Assembly (NCBI GenBank): GCA_039000515.1 | Contig: JBCFYV010000001.1 | Span: 58,035,565-58,099,564 of the forward strand | Source: Timema cristinae | Lineage: Eukaryota; Arthropoda; Insecta; Phasmatodea; Timematidae | DNA: 64,000 nt | Direction of reading: 5' to 3' | In this document: positions 12,393 through 25,284 of the stretch, in pieces | Position numbering within the stretch: position 1 is the stretch's first letter | Layout of the letters: each line of letters starts with the position of its first letter | Notes under the pieces: generated by a model | The model's input: only the letters and a program-made list of their open reading frames with translations | What the model was told of the DNA's origin: nothing | Database searches by the model: none | Program-made: the position numbers and the translations under genes

Positions 12393-13254
12393 TAAGAGAT
12401 TCTTTAATAAAAAAGATAAAGGCATGTTGAACACACACGGACTCATGCGATTTGCAGCGGATACATATTTTAAGTCCTTCTGTCGCCTGAGATCTCTACT
12501 GTAACTGTCTCGGATATTCTTACATTTCTTCTAAAGACTTTCACCTGAAATAAATAATTCATACTAAGAAATAAATAATTATATTTTATACAACACAGTT
12601 GCCCATGTATATTTTATTTATATAATATGAACGGGTAAGTGAATATTGGAAACTAAACTGTGATGGCCATTTTGTGGGTTTTGTAAAATCTATCCACTGA
12701 GTTAAAAAGGGCAAGTATTTTGGTCTCATTGTTTTTGTATTCTTCTTTGAGTCGAAGAAGAAATAACATTGACAGCCCTGGTGTAACGTTTGCCAAAGCA
12801 TCTCTAAGGAAAGTTTTTTTTTTAAATATAAAATTATTTTGAAGCATTTGTGAAAAATAATAAATGGAATTATTTAAAGATATTTTTATACTCAATGTTA
12901 ACATGTTCACAGTCCTTGGAGTTGTGACGTGGTAGCAAGACGTGTTCAAAGCTCAAATAAACTAATAATAATTTGAAATATTGAACATTTTAAACAAGTA
13001 CTTTAAGTTCACTGCCAGACAAAGTATTCAAGTAGCGGCTCTTTATGACATAGTGTTTATTGAAACTGGAAAGTTGCAATTAACCTCAAAAAGTTACAGG
13101 ACAATAATTACAAAGCTACCCTTTTCCAAATCACACGTTCATATAATATTATCTACAGGGTGGAGAAAAAGAAAGTAACCTAAAAGTACCTACAACTGAG
13201 AATGTAGATTTACTTTTCCGTCCCGCTTTGTAGATATGTATGTGAGATATTACA

Positions 13255-13872
13255 TGTTTCTTTACTACTACCTAGCTACAGGCTGCTAGTTAGTGGATTT
13301 TAATCAAGTATATCGACTTGTAATCACTAGCACCAGAGAGACAGCTCAGCAAGTTTGTGAAGCCATATGAGAAGTTCAGAAGGATGTATATTTAACAGAG
13401 CTCAAAAGAGAGAGATATTTGGAGATAGCTGAGGGATTTAAGAACCGTGAAAACTTTCCAGATTGCATTTGAGCAGTAGGTGGGAAGCATATCAGAATAA
13501 TGAAACCAAGTCTTTCCGGTTCAGTGAACTATATTTAAAAAGTACATTTTTCATTCGAATTATTGGTGGAATGTGATGCTAACTATAGTTTTGGGCCAGT
13601 TAATGTTGCTGCAGATTGAAAAGAAAGTGACTCTACTATCTTTAAGAATTCTATGTTTTACAAGGCTCTGATAGTCAATGATTTGGATATCCCTGAAAAC
13701 TCTCTTATTTTTGTAACCAGGGACGAGCCTGCGCCCTATGATTTGCAAGGTGACAAGGCATTCCAGTTTTAGATCGCCTAATGCACTAACATGGTGGATA
13801 AAAATGTAGTGTTAAAGAATAATTTTCAACTACAGGCTATCCCGAGACAGACGTTATATACTCCGGTAACTA
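13255..13872 (+). pseudogene. PIF/Harbinger (HARBI1-like) transposase remnant, copy 1
   Basis: Recognisable blocks in order: a YLATG-like start of the helical domain, then QQVCEAI, then NFPDCI-stop-AVGGKHIRIMKP, DANYSFG, KESDSTIFKNSMF, IPENSLIFV, GDKAFQF, and in a shifted frame IFNYRLSRDRR. In active members the first block is AVDGKHI and the third GDEAF. Here the first catalytic Asp is Gly and the Glu is Lys, and there are internal stops, so the enzyme is dead. The same lesions occur in the second copy. The 51-bp array begins where the next family block (ENAFGILAxRW) is expected. The gene encoded the cut-and-paste nuclease of a Harbinger transposon. Confidence 0.85.
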
Positions 13873-16800
13873 TTGGTCGCTGCAATCGAGTGCCCACTGT
13901 CCCATTTACCACAAGCATTCTCGCTGGTCACTGCAATCGAGTACATGCTGTCCCATTTACAACAAGAATTCTCGCTGGTCACTGCAGTCAAGTGCCCACT
14001 GTCCCATTTACCACAAGCATTCTCGCTGGTCGCTGCAATCAAGTACGTGCTGTCCTATTTACAACAAGCACTCTCGCTGGTCACTGCAGTCAAGTGCCCG
14101 ATGACTCATTTACCACAAGCATTCTCGCTGGTCGCTGCAATCAAGTACGTGCTGTCCTATTTACAACAAGCACTCTCGCTGGTCACTGCAGTCAAGTGCC
14201 CGATGACTCATTTACCACAAGCATTCTCGCTGGTCGCTGCAATCATGTACGTACTGTCCCATTTACCACAAGCATTCTCGCTGGTCACTGCAGTCAAGTG
14301 CCCACTGTCCCATTTACCACAAGCATTCTCGCTGGTCGCTGCAATCAAGTACGTGCTGTCCCATTTACAACAAGCATTCTCGCTGGTCACTGCAGTCAAG
14401 TGCCCGATGACCCATTTACCACAAGCATTCTCGCTGGTCGCTGCAATCAAGTGCCCGCTGACCCATTTACCACAAGCATTATCGCTGGTGGTGACCTGGT
14501 GGTCTAGGGGTAAGGTGTCAGACTTCTGTGCTGGTGGCCGGGGTTCGATCCTCGGTCCCGGCACAGATTTGTCTGATTTCCAAACCCTTCCTACACCTCT
14601 GACAAGACATCTTGTGAATGTGTGGTATGCCAGGTCGCCACCGTGGTTCGGATTCCACGTTAAACTGTAGGTCCTTCATTTCATCTCACAATCACCCTAC
14701 CATTACACATTAGCGTAAGTGCGTATAACCCGAACGGGTAGTAAGACGTGGTGCTAGTAATAACATTCTCGCTGGTCGTTGCAATCAAGTGCCCGCTGTC
14801 CCATTTACCACAAGTATTCTCGCTGGTCGTTGCAATCAAGTGCCCGTTGTCCCATTTACCACAAGTATTCTCACTGGTCGCTGCAATCAAGTGCCCGCTG
14901 ACCCATTTACCGCAATCATTCTCACTGGTCGCTGCAATCAAGTGCCCGCTGACCCATTTACCACAAGCATTCTCGCTGGTCGCTGCAGTCAAGTGCCCGA
15001 TGACTCATTTACCACAAGCATTCTCGCTGGTTACTGCAGTCAAGTGCCTGCTGACCCATTTACCACAAGCATTCTCGCTGGTCACTGCAGTCAAGTGCCC
15101 GATGACTCATTTACCACAAGCATTCTCGCTGGTTACTGCAGTCAAGTGCCTGCTGACCCATTTACCACAAGCATTCTCGCTGGTCACTGCAGTCAAGTGC
15201 CTGCTGACCCATTTACCACAAGCATTCTCGCTGGTCACTGCAGTCAAGTGCCCACTGTCCCATTTACCACAAGCATTCTCGCTGGTTACTGCAGTCAAGT
15301 GCCTGCTGACCCATTTACCACAAGCATTCTCGCTGGTCACTGCAGTCAAGTGCCCGATGACTCATTTACCACAAGCATTCTCGCTGGTTACTGCAGTCAA
15401 GTGCCTGCTGACCCATTTACCACAAGCATTCTCACTGGTCGCTGCAATCAAGTGCCCGCTGACCCATTTACAACAAGCATTCTCGCTGGTCACTGCAGTC
15501 AAGTGCCCACTGTCCCATTTACTACAAGCATTCTCGCTGGTCGCTGCAGTCAAGGCCCTCTGTCCCATTTACTACAAGCATTCTCACTGGTCGCTGCAGT
15601 CAAGGGCCCTCTGTCCCAATTGCCATGAGCATTCTCGCTGGTCGCTGCAGTCAAGTGCCGATGACCCATTTACCACAAGCATTCTCGCTGGTCGCTGCAA
15701 TCAAGTGCCCGATGACTCATTTACCACAAGCATTCTCACTGGTCGCTGCAGTCAAGTGCCCGATGACCCATTTACCACAAGCATTCTCACTGGTCGCTGC
15801 AGTCAAGTGCCCGATGACCCATTTACCACAAGCATTCTCACTGGTCGCTGCAGTCAAGTGCCCGATGACTCATTTACCACAAGCATTCTCACTGGTCGCT
15901 GCAGTCAAGTGCCCGATGACCCATTTACCACAAGCATTCTCGCTGGTCACTGCAGTCAAGTGCCCACTGTCCCATTTACCATAAGCATTCTCACTGGTCG
16001 CTGCAGTCAAGTGCCCGCTGTCCCATTTACAACAAGCACTCTCGCTGGTCACTGCAGTCCAGTGCCCACTGTCCCATTTACTACAAGCATTCTCGCTGGT
16101 CGCTGCAGTCAAGGGCCCTCTGTCCCAATTGCCATGAGCATTCTCGCTGGTCGCTGCAATCATGTACGTACTGTCCTATTTACAACAAGCACTCTCGCTG
16201 GTCACTGCAGTCAAGTGCCCACGGTCCCATTTACTACAAGCATTCTCGCTGGTCGCTGCAGTCAAGGGCCCTCTGTCCCAATTGCCATGAGCATTCTCGC
16301 TGGTCGCTGCAATCATGTACGTACTGTCCATTTACTACAAGCATTCTCGCTGGTCACTGCAGTCAAGTGCCCACTGTCCCATTTACCACAAGCATTCTCA
16401 CTGGTCGCTGCAGTCAAGTGCCCGATGACTCATTTACCACAAGCATTCTCGCTGGTCGCTGCAATCAAGTACGTGCTGTCCTATTTACAATAAGCATTCT
16501 CGCTGGTCGCTGCAGTCAAGTACGTGCTGTCCATTTACAACAAGCATTCTCGCTGGTCACTGCAGTCAAGTGCCCACTGTCCCATTTACCATAAGCATTC
16601 TCGCTGGTCGCTGCAGTCAAGTGCCCACGGTCCCATTTACTACAAGCATTCTCACTGGTCGCTGCAGTCAAGTGCCCGATGACTCATTTACCACAAGCAC
16701 TCTCACTGGTCGCTGCAGTCAAGTGCCCGATGACCCATTTACCACAAGCATTCTCGCTGGTCACTGCAGTCTAGTGCCCACTGTCCCATTTACAACAAGC

Positions 16801-19800
16801 ATTCTCGCTGGTCGCTGCAGTCAAGTGCCCACTGTCCCATTTACCACAAGCATTCTCACTGGTCGCTGCAATCAAGTACGTACTGTCCCATTTACAACAA
16901 GCATTCTCGCTGGTCACTGCAGTCAAGTACCCACTGTCCCATTTACTACAAGCATTCTCGCTGGTCGCTGCAGTCAAGTGCCCGATGACTCATTTACCAC
17001 AAGCATTCTCGCTGGTCGCTGCAATCAAGTACGTGCTGTCCTATTTACAACAAGCACTCTCGCTGGTCACTGCAGTCAAGTGCCCGATGACTCATTTACC
17101 ACAAGCATTCTCACTGGTCACTGCAGTCAAGTGCCCATTGTCCCATTTACCACAAGCATTCTCACTGGTCGCTGCAGTCAAGTGCCCGATGACTCATTTA
17201 CCACAAGCACTCTCACTGGTCGCTGCAGTCAAGTGCCCACTGTCCCATTTACTACAAGCATTCTCGCTGGTCGCTGCAGTCAAGTACGTGCTGTCCTATT
17301 TACAACAAGCATTCTCGCTGGTCGCTGCAGTCATGTACGTACTGTCCTATTTACTACAAGCATTCTCGCTGGTCGCTGCAGTCAAGGGCCCTCTGTCCCA
17401 ATTGCCATGAGCATTCTCACTGGTCGCTGCAGTCAAGTACGTACTGTCCCATTTACAACAAGCATTCTCGCTGGTCGCTGCAGTCAAGGGCCCTCTGTCC
17501 AAATTGCCATGAGCATTCTCGCTGGTCGCTGCAATCAAGTACGTACTGTCCCATTTACAACAAGCATTCTCGCTGGTCACTGCAGTCAAGTGCCCACTGT
17601 CCCATTTACTACAAGCATTCTCGCTGGTCGCTGCAGTCAAGGGCCCTCTGTCCCAATTGCCATGAGCATTCTCGCTGGTCGCTGCAATCATGTACGTACT
17701 GTCCCATTTACCACAAGCATTCTCACTGGTCGCTGCAGTCAAGTGCCCGCTGTCCCATTTACAACAAGCACTCTCGCTGGTTACTGCAGTCAAGTGCCCA
17801 CTGTCCCATTTACCATAAGCATTCTCACTGGTCGCTGCAGTCAAGTGCCCGCTGTCCCATTTACAACAAGCACTCTCGCTGGTCACTGCAGTCCAGTGCC
17901 CACTGTCCCATTTACTACAAGCATTCTCGCTGGTCGCTGCAGTCAAGTACGTGCTGTCCTATTTACAACAAGCATTCTCGCTGGTCGCTGCAGTCATGTA
18001 CGTACTGTCCTATTTACTACAAGCATTCTCGCTGGTCGCTGCAGTCAAGGGCCCTCTGTCCCAATTGCCATGAGCATTCTCACTGGTCGCTGCAGTCAAG
18101 TACGTACTGTCCCATTTACTACAAGCATTCTCGCTGGTCGCTGCAGTCAAGGGCCCTCTGTCCCAATTGCCATGAGCATTCTCACTGGTCGCTGCAGTCA
18201 AGTACGTACTGTCCCATTTACAACAAGCATTCTCGCTGGTCGCTGCAGTCAAGGGCCCTCTGTCCAAATTGCCATGAGCATTCTCGCTGGTCGCTGCAAT
18301 CAAGTACGTACTGTCCCATTTACAACAAGCATTCTCGCTGGTCACTGCAGTCAAGTGCCCACTGTCCCATTTACTACAAGCATTCTCGCTGGTCGCTGCA
18401 GTCAAGGGCCCTCTGTCCCAATTGCCATGAGCATTCTCGCTGGTCGCTGCAATCAAGTACGTACTGTCCCATTTACTACAAGCATTCTCGCTGGTCACTG
18501 CAGTCAAGTGCCCACTGTCCCATTTACTACAAGCACTCTCGCTGGTCGCTGCAATCATGTACGTACTGTCCCATTTACAACAAGCATTCTCGCTGGTCAC
18601 TGCAGTCAAGTGCCCACTGTCCCATTTACTACAAGCATTCTCACTGGTCGCTGCAGTCAAGTGCCCGATGACTCATTTACCACAAGCACTCTCACTGGTC
18701 GCTGCAATCAAGTACGTGCTGTCCCATTTACAATAAGCATTCTCGCTGGTCGCTGCAGTCAAGTACGTGCTGTCCCATTTACCACAAGCATTCTCGCTGG
18801 TCGCTGCAGTCAAGGGCCCTCTGTCCCAATTGCCATGAGCATTCTCGCTGGTCGCTGCAATCATGTACGTACTGTCCCATTTACTACAAGCATTCTCGCT
18901 GGTCACTGCAGTCAAGTGCCCACTGTCCCATTTACCACAAGCATTCTCACTGGTCGCTGCAGTCAAGTGCCCGATGACTCATTTACCACAAGCACTCTCA
19001 CTGGTCGCTGCAATCAAGTACGTACTGTCCCATTTACAACAAGCATTCTCGCTGGTCACTGCAGTCAAGTGCCCACTGTCCCATTTACCACAAGCATTCT
19101 CACTGGTCGCTGCAGTCAAGTACGTACTGTCCCATTTACAACAAGCATTCTCGCTGGTCGCTGCAGTCAAGGGCCCTCTGTCCCAATTGCCATGAGCATT
19201 CTCGCTGGTCGCTGCAATCATGTACGTACTGTCCCATTTACTACAAGCATTCTCGCTGGTCACTGCAGTCAAGTGCCCACTGTCCCATTTACCACAAGCA
19301 TTCTCACTGGTCGCTGCAATCAAGTGCCCGATGACTCATTTACCACAAGCACTCTCACTGGTCGCTGCAATCAAGTACGTACTGTCCCATTTACAACAAG
19401 CATTCTCGCTGGTCACTGCAGTCAAGTGCCCACTGTCCCATTTACCACAAGCATTCTCACTGGTCGCTGCAATCAAGTACGTACTGTCCCATTTACTACA
19501 AGCATTCTCGCTGGTCACTGCAGTCAAGTGCCCACTGTCCCATTTACCACAAGCATTCTCACTGGTCGCTGCAATCAAGTACGTACTGTCCCATTTACTA
19601 CAAGCATTCTCACTGGTCGCTGCAATCATGTACGTACTGTCCCATTTACTACATGCATTCTCGCTGGTCACTGCAGTCAAGTGCCCACTGTCCCATTTAC
19701 CATAAGCATTCTCGCTGGTCGCTGCAGTCAAGTGCCCACGGTCCCATTTACTACAAGCATTCTCACTGGTCGCTGCAGTCAAGTGCCCGATGACCCATTT

Positions 19801-20185
19801 ACCACAAGCATTCTCGCTGGTCACTGCAGTCAAGTGCCCACTGTCCCATTTACTACAAGCATTCTCGCTGGTCGCTGCAGTCAAGGGCCCTCTGTCCCAA
19901 TTGCCATGAGCATTCTCGCTGGTCGCTGCAATCATGTACGTACTGTCCCATTTACAACAAGCACTCTCGCTGGTCGCTGCAGTCAAGTGCCCACTGTCCC
20001 ATTTACCACAAGCATTCTCACTGGTCGCTGCAATCAAGTACGTACTGTCCCATTTACAACAAGCATTCTCGCTGGTCACTGCAGTCAAGTGCCCACTGTC
20101 CCATTTACCACAAGCATTCTCGCTGGTCGCTGCAATCAAGTGCCCGATGACCCATTTACCACAATCATTCTTGCTGTTCACGCTA
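13873..20185. repeat. 51-bp satellite array, about 120 units, copy 1
   Basis: The unit reads attctcgctggtcgctgcag, then tcaagtgcccactgtccca and tttaccacaagc, with variants cgatgactca, tacgtgctgtc and gggccctctgtcccaattgcc. Because 51 is 17 codons, several frames stay open for hundreds of codons (one from 16570 to 20235), giving 17-residue repeats such as FTTSILAGRCSQVPTVP. I see no sign that these are genuine proteins. Variant units recur in groups, giving higher-order repeats. A SINE interrupts the array at 14490-14763. The right edge is the unique sequence cgctatgtcaaacttgaag. Confidence 0.97.
14490..14763 (+). mobile_element. SINE type A inside the 51-bp array
   Basis: Head with A box TGGTCTAGGGG and B box GGTTCGATCC, and tail ending gtgctagtaataa. 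The flanking satellite reads cattatcgctggt before and cattctcgctggt after, compatible with a 13-bp target duplication with one change. The second copy of the array lacks this SINE, so it inserted after the copies separated or was lost with units there. Confidence 0.9.
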
Positions 20186-20330
20186 TGTCAAACTTGAAGC
20201 CAGACCCAGGGCTATGTACGGCCCGTGGACCTTAACATGGATCAAGATATGATGCAGCCCAATTTTATTTTTTTATTCAAAGTTGTGAAGATCCACCTGG
20301 TTGGAATGACACATTTAATTAAATCGTATT

Positions 20331-20581
20331 ACCCGCCTCGGTGGCGGAGTTGGCTAACGCGCTTGTCGTGTTGAGCTCGACTGCTGAGGACGGGGAGATC
20401 GAGGTTCGAATCTTGGTTGGGTGAACTGGGGAGGAGTCCTATCTGGTTTTACACTCTCCCTCCACGTAAATGCGGTTCACTTCCTTAAATTCAACCTTCC
20501 CAATTCTTAATCCATTAGCGTAATTACTACTTAAAGCGTATAACACGATCGGCTAGTAAGACGTGATGCTAAATAAAAAAA
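20331..20581 (+). mobile_element. SINE type C with 15-bp target duplication, copy 1
   Basis: Head with A box TGGCGGAGTTGG and B box GGTTCGAATC, tail cgtataacacgatcggctag and an A-rich end. The direct repeat taattaaatcgtatt lies at 20316-20330 and 20582-20596. The head differs from types A and B but the tail is related. Confidence 0.92.
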
Positions 20582-20770
20582 TAATTAAATCGTATTCACA
20601 AAGGGTTTATTAAAAAAAATACTTATAAGAACCGGGTGATAATTTCTGGGAACAAAATAGAGGATATCCTATTGTTCTGTATCTTTGTACTTTTATATTA
20701 CAATTGTAGAATTAAACCAAAGTTGTTCATACTAATAAAGTGAACATTTCAATTGTTTTATATGTTTACT

Positions 20771-21010
20771 ATGGCCCCGGTCTATTGTGTGACTCTCGCA
20801 ATAGAGTGGACTTCCGATGATACGGAGATCAGCGGTCGAATCCCAGTCGGGTGTATTGAGGGTAGTTTGCCTAATTTATTTTACAATCTCCTTCCACACA
20901 AATGCAGGCAGACTTCCTCTAAAACCATCCTTCATCAACCGTAGCATATATATAAATATATATATATATTTATTCGTACAACCCAAGCGGGTAGTAAGAT
21001 TTTGCGCAAA
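20771..21010 (+). mobile_element. SINE type B, copy 1
   Basis: Head ccccggtctattgtgtgact with B box GGTCGAATCCC at 20834-20844, body ctccttccacacaaatgcagg, an internal (TA)n run at 20946-20971 and the tail acccaagcgggtagtaag. The sequence after it (to about 21150) contains another B-box-like ggtttgaatcgggg but no clear SINE. Confidence 0.75.
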
Positions 21011-22859
21011 AGAAAGCATCCAACTGACAATGAATCAACCTTGTCGTGGTCAAGAGCTCCGAGTCCTCGTTAGCCTAGGAAGTAGACAGACCTCCACAGA
21101 AAGACCATGGTTTGAATCGGGGTTAGGAAAACAGTTTTATAGTTTAAACCAAACACCAACTTCAATGCTGATAAAAAACGAGAGTGACACCTTTGTCCTC
21201 ATGCTCATTAATGCGAAATCCAGAGTTAAATACTGTATCAATATTACATGATAGCGTACTAATTAATCATAGTTTTATTTCTTGTAGCGTGCAGTCTATT
21301 AATCTACCGATTATATCAGCAAACTTATCAAGTGCCCAAAGTAAATCGATAACAGACAAAACAGCCAGACTCCGACCGTTAATTAAACACTGTGACAGTG
21401 GGAACCCACATTTTCTCAAATTGTTACGGCCATTACAAGACTCAATCCCGGGAACTTTATCTTAGCCGGAAGATACACTATTGACTGAGCAAAGGTGTTG
21501 GCCGTGACCTCTTGAACATTTGTCCAGTAATTGTAGATCATTTTTTTCGGATTTTTATCTTGTAATTTCAACAAGATAGTCATTATATTTGAACCTTGGC
21601 TAAATATTGCCTAAAACACTATATAAATACGTGATCCAATGAACAGTAGATCGGGAAAATTCTCAATGCCACTCATATATGCTATTTGTGTCCACTTATT
21701 TATATAAGTGTGTCCATATTTGCACTATAGATGATACATAACTTATTTTACAATGTTTATTTATTATTAACTACAATCCTTAAATCACAATAAAGTTTAT
21801 AATTAGACTAATGGAGATAATTTTGACGGAGTTTGATGATCATTTACCTGAGGCGAGACCGCAATTGAAAGATAGTACACCCAGTGCTGCCGGTTGGTGT
21901 TGAACCTAGTCTACAGATCACCTCACCTAATCCTTCTCCTAATAACAATAATCAACTATGCTCGTGGACCTCCAACCTGGGTCTTACTTGTGTAACTCCA
22001 AGGCAACCAAGATCATAAAACCTGCGAGCGATGACGTCATTGTGGAGGGTGTGTGACATCACAATGTATGGACTGCTTCTGAAAAAAAAAAAAGTTAGAT
22101 TAGAGGAGATTTAGATTGTTATTTTAAATAAATATACAAGTGAGTTGGTCATCAATTTTATATTAGCCTATAAAAAGTATCACGTTTCATCGTTATCAAA
22201 CAAAATTGCAATGCAAGCTTGGATTTTAATGCAATTATTTCCAAAATGATACTAGTGGGTCGTTGCAGCGATGGCTGAAGATTATTGCACTAAACTGTAT
22301 TTAAACTTTTCATTGGGAAAGGATCTAAATAATAAGTTATCACTCACTTTTTATTTAAAAATGTACTCCTCAAAGGCTATCGACTTTACTTAGATATTTA
22401 GTTTTCGGTGTATAATTTGAATCAAAACGTATATTTTCCCCCTTCACACCTGATGAGAATTTTAAAATTACCCCTCTCCCAGCTCTTTATCTATTCGTTG
22501 CACAAAACCACTCAAGTACCCAACGATTGAGCTGATATTATTTTTAAACAAACACAAATATTTTATTTACCAATACACAACTATATACAAATTCTGGTTT
22601 CCATGGTGACGCAAACAAAGAATGATTGTACAGATGAACCACTGTCCACACAGAAGGAAAATATGGAAAACTCGCTAGGAAATTTGTGTTTTAGTTTTAG
22701 TCCACTATTTTTACAGGAATCCCGATTCCCTTATCTTTAAAATGAGTGTTCGTTTGTTAAAATATGTTCAGTCATTTCCTCGTTATTTCTATTACTGGAA
22801 AAGGGCTTATCAAATAACATATATCAAAATATATAATAGAGTGATAAAATGTGGTGGTG
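21011..22859. other. Gene-free stretch
   Basis: No gene or transposon end supported. A segment at about 22597-22840 (ggtttccatggtga; tgagtgttcgtttgttaaaa; cagtcatttcctcgtta) is echoed at about 24569-25250 on the other side of the purine-rich tract, suggesting dispersed copies of one repeat. Confidence 0.5.
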
Positions 22860-23830
22860 AAAATGAGAGTGTTTTTGGGTGTGTTATTGTGTAAGTGTGA
22901 GTGTGAGTGTGAGAAAGTGAGTGTAAGAGACTAAGAATGAGCAAGTGAGATATATCGGGTGATAGCAAGAGTACGTGTATGTGTTAGAGAGAAAAATACT
23001 GGTGAAGAGAAACCTATTGTGTGTGTAGGAGGAGATAAAGTGTGTGAGAAAGAGAATATGGAAGGAAAATACGTGATAAAGTATGTGTGTGTGTGAGTGA
23101 AAGAGAGAGTGCAAAATTTTGAGAACGATATTGTGAAAAAGAGAGTTTGAGAGAGATAGTTTAGATAGGGGGAGATTAGTTTAGAGAAAGTAAATCAGAT
23201 TGAAAGAAAGTTAGGGAAATAGTTAAAGAGAGAAATTAAAATAATGAGTTTGAGAGAGAGAGTGGTTGTGAAATAAGGAGAGTGAGATAAATACTGAGAT
23301 TGAGATAGAAAGGAAGTTTGAGATAGAGAGGAAGTTTGGATAGATAGGAAGTTTGAGATAGAAAAGAAGTTTGAGATAGAGAGGAAGTTTGAGATAGATA
23401 GGAAGTTTGAGATAGAGAGGAAGTTTGAGATAGAGAGGAAGTTTGAGATAGAGAGGAAGTTTGAGATAGAGAGGAAGTTTGAGATAGAGAGGAAGTTTGA
23501 GATAGAAAGGAAGTTTTAGATAAAGGGAGTTTTAGATAAAGGGAGTTTTAGATAAAGGGAGTTTGAGAGAAAGAGCGTTCAAAAGATAGAACGTTTTAGA
23601 GCGAGCTTGAGAGAGTGAGTATAATAAGGATAATGTGATAGAAATGGTGTTATAAAGAGTGTATGTGATGGTAGAGAGTGTGGGAGAGAAAGGGATAAAG
23701 TGTGAGAGATAATGATAAAATATATACTAGAGAGAGAAAGAGATTTATATAGTTAGTGTGTGTGTGTGTTTGTGTGTGAGGGAGAAAGTGTGATAGAGTA
23801 TGTTGAAGCATGAGAGAGTCTGATAAAAGA
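22860..23830. repeat. C-poor purine-rich tract with 18-bp GA repeat, copy 1
   Basis: Nearly 1 kb with very little C on this strand. The core at about 23295-23555 is a tandem GAGATAGAGAGGAAGTTT, about 14 units, with gtgtgagtgtgag-type and tgtgtgtgtgtttg runs outside it. Its complement gives long serine/leucine-rich open frames that are artefacts of composition. Confidence 0.92.
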
Positions 23831-24056
23831 GATAATGCGAAAATATAGATGGGGTACTCAATCATTTCGGTACTTTTAAATATTATTCCCTCAAAATTAA
23901 TATCAACTTGGAAACATAACTGAACTTATTGTATTTGTAATAATATAAAAAAAGAAAGAGGTACACAAAACATTACTTTTAAATAACATACCCTCAAAAC
24001 TAACCGATAAAATGAAAAACGTAGCTTTACTTATGTATTGTATTGTGTTATTACTT

Positions 24057-24172
24057 GCCAAAATGAACATCAAACCCATTATTGAATAAAATGAGCATCA
24101 AAACTCACTATTTGAATAAAATGAACATCAAAAAACCATTACTTGAAAAAAATGAACACCAAAACTCATATC
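24057..24172. repeat. Tandem repeat, about 29 bp x 4, copy 1
   Basis: Four diverged units of aaaatgaacatcaaaaccca followed by ttatttgaat. Confidence 0.8.
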
Positions 24173-25284
24173 TGGATAGTTAAAAAGTCAATTTTTAAAC
24201 ATTATTCCAGATAATTTTATCGTTTTTGAGCTTATAATGCATACTAAAACAGATTTTAAAAAAATTTTATCATCAGAAACAAAACGTAGACAGTATATTC
24301 ACGAACTTAACAACTTAACCTTTTAATTTTGATTTATGCTCTATATTATTAATTTAAATGCGAATTAAAAGATAACAATATTCCATAAAAAATTTAATGT
24401 TTCTCCAGATTAGGAAACTCAATATTTAGATGCTATGACCAGCATCCAAAAGAAATATTCATCCAAAGAGAAAATTGTGATGTTTTCAGACCAACAAATA
24501 AAGATTTAGTTATTATTTTTTAGCCAGGATATGTATTTTATTTAGAGATTTACAGCCATGCAACAAATATGGTTTCCATGGTGACTAAACAAAGAATGGA
24601 AAACAGAAAATTAATCTGAGAATATATGTAAGGAATAGCTTGTGAGAATATTAGATAAGTTGAAAATAGGTTAATGTGAAATTGTTTTATAAGTTAAAAA
24701 TTAAAAAATATAATTAGGATCACCACATATAATAATTGAGAAAGAGATAATTACATTAATCCTATTAAAAACAAAATAGGCCTTATTCAAATATTAGATT
24801 AGAATGTGTAATAAATATGTAATATGTTAAAATTATTGAACATAAGCTATGTGAAATTTAAACATTCTGAGAAAAATAAGAAAAATAAATTGATAAGTTA
24901 AATTTAAGCCTATTTAGGATTATTCAGTTTCTAATCAAAAAACCGTAGTCCTAAAATACAATTAAACATCAGAATGTATTAAATATAAGATAGATAGATA
25001 TTTTTGATATAATGAAATTAGGTTAATAAGTGCTCATCATAAACCGTTCCTTAGTTCTCTGTGAAAATCGGGTTTTCGTGGAAAACTACCATATTTTCCG
25101 ACGTCCTGGACCTCTAACCGTTAAAATGAGTAGTCGTTTGTCAAAATCTGTTTCATCATTTCCTCGTAATTTATATTACCGGAAATAGGCTTATCAAATT
25201 ATATATACGAATATATTTCTGATAGCTACGCTCTATTTTATAATTAAATGTACAATAATTAAATAAATTATTATCAAGGTAATA

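Noticed and set aside
16570..20235. A 1221-codon open frame made of 17-residue repeats
   Set aside because: The unit is 51 bp, a multiple of 3, and other frames on both strands are open too. There is no domain, no unique exon and no family match; it is best explained as satellite.
20331..20420. A tRNA gene at the SINE C head
   Set aside because: A and B boxes are present but the anticodon and acceptor stems do not pair properly, and it is joined to a SINE body with a target duplication.
22032..22039. TGACGTCA, a perfect CRE site, also at 53936-53943
   Set aside because: A single 8-bp palindrome without a nearby gene or promoter is not evidence of regulation.
22884..23865. Minus-strand frames rich in Ser, Leu, His and Thr
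   Set aside because: They are translations of the complement of the purine-rich tract and reflect composition only.
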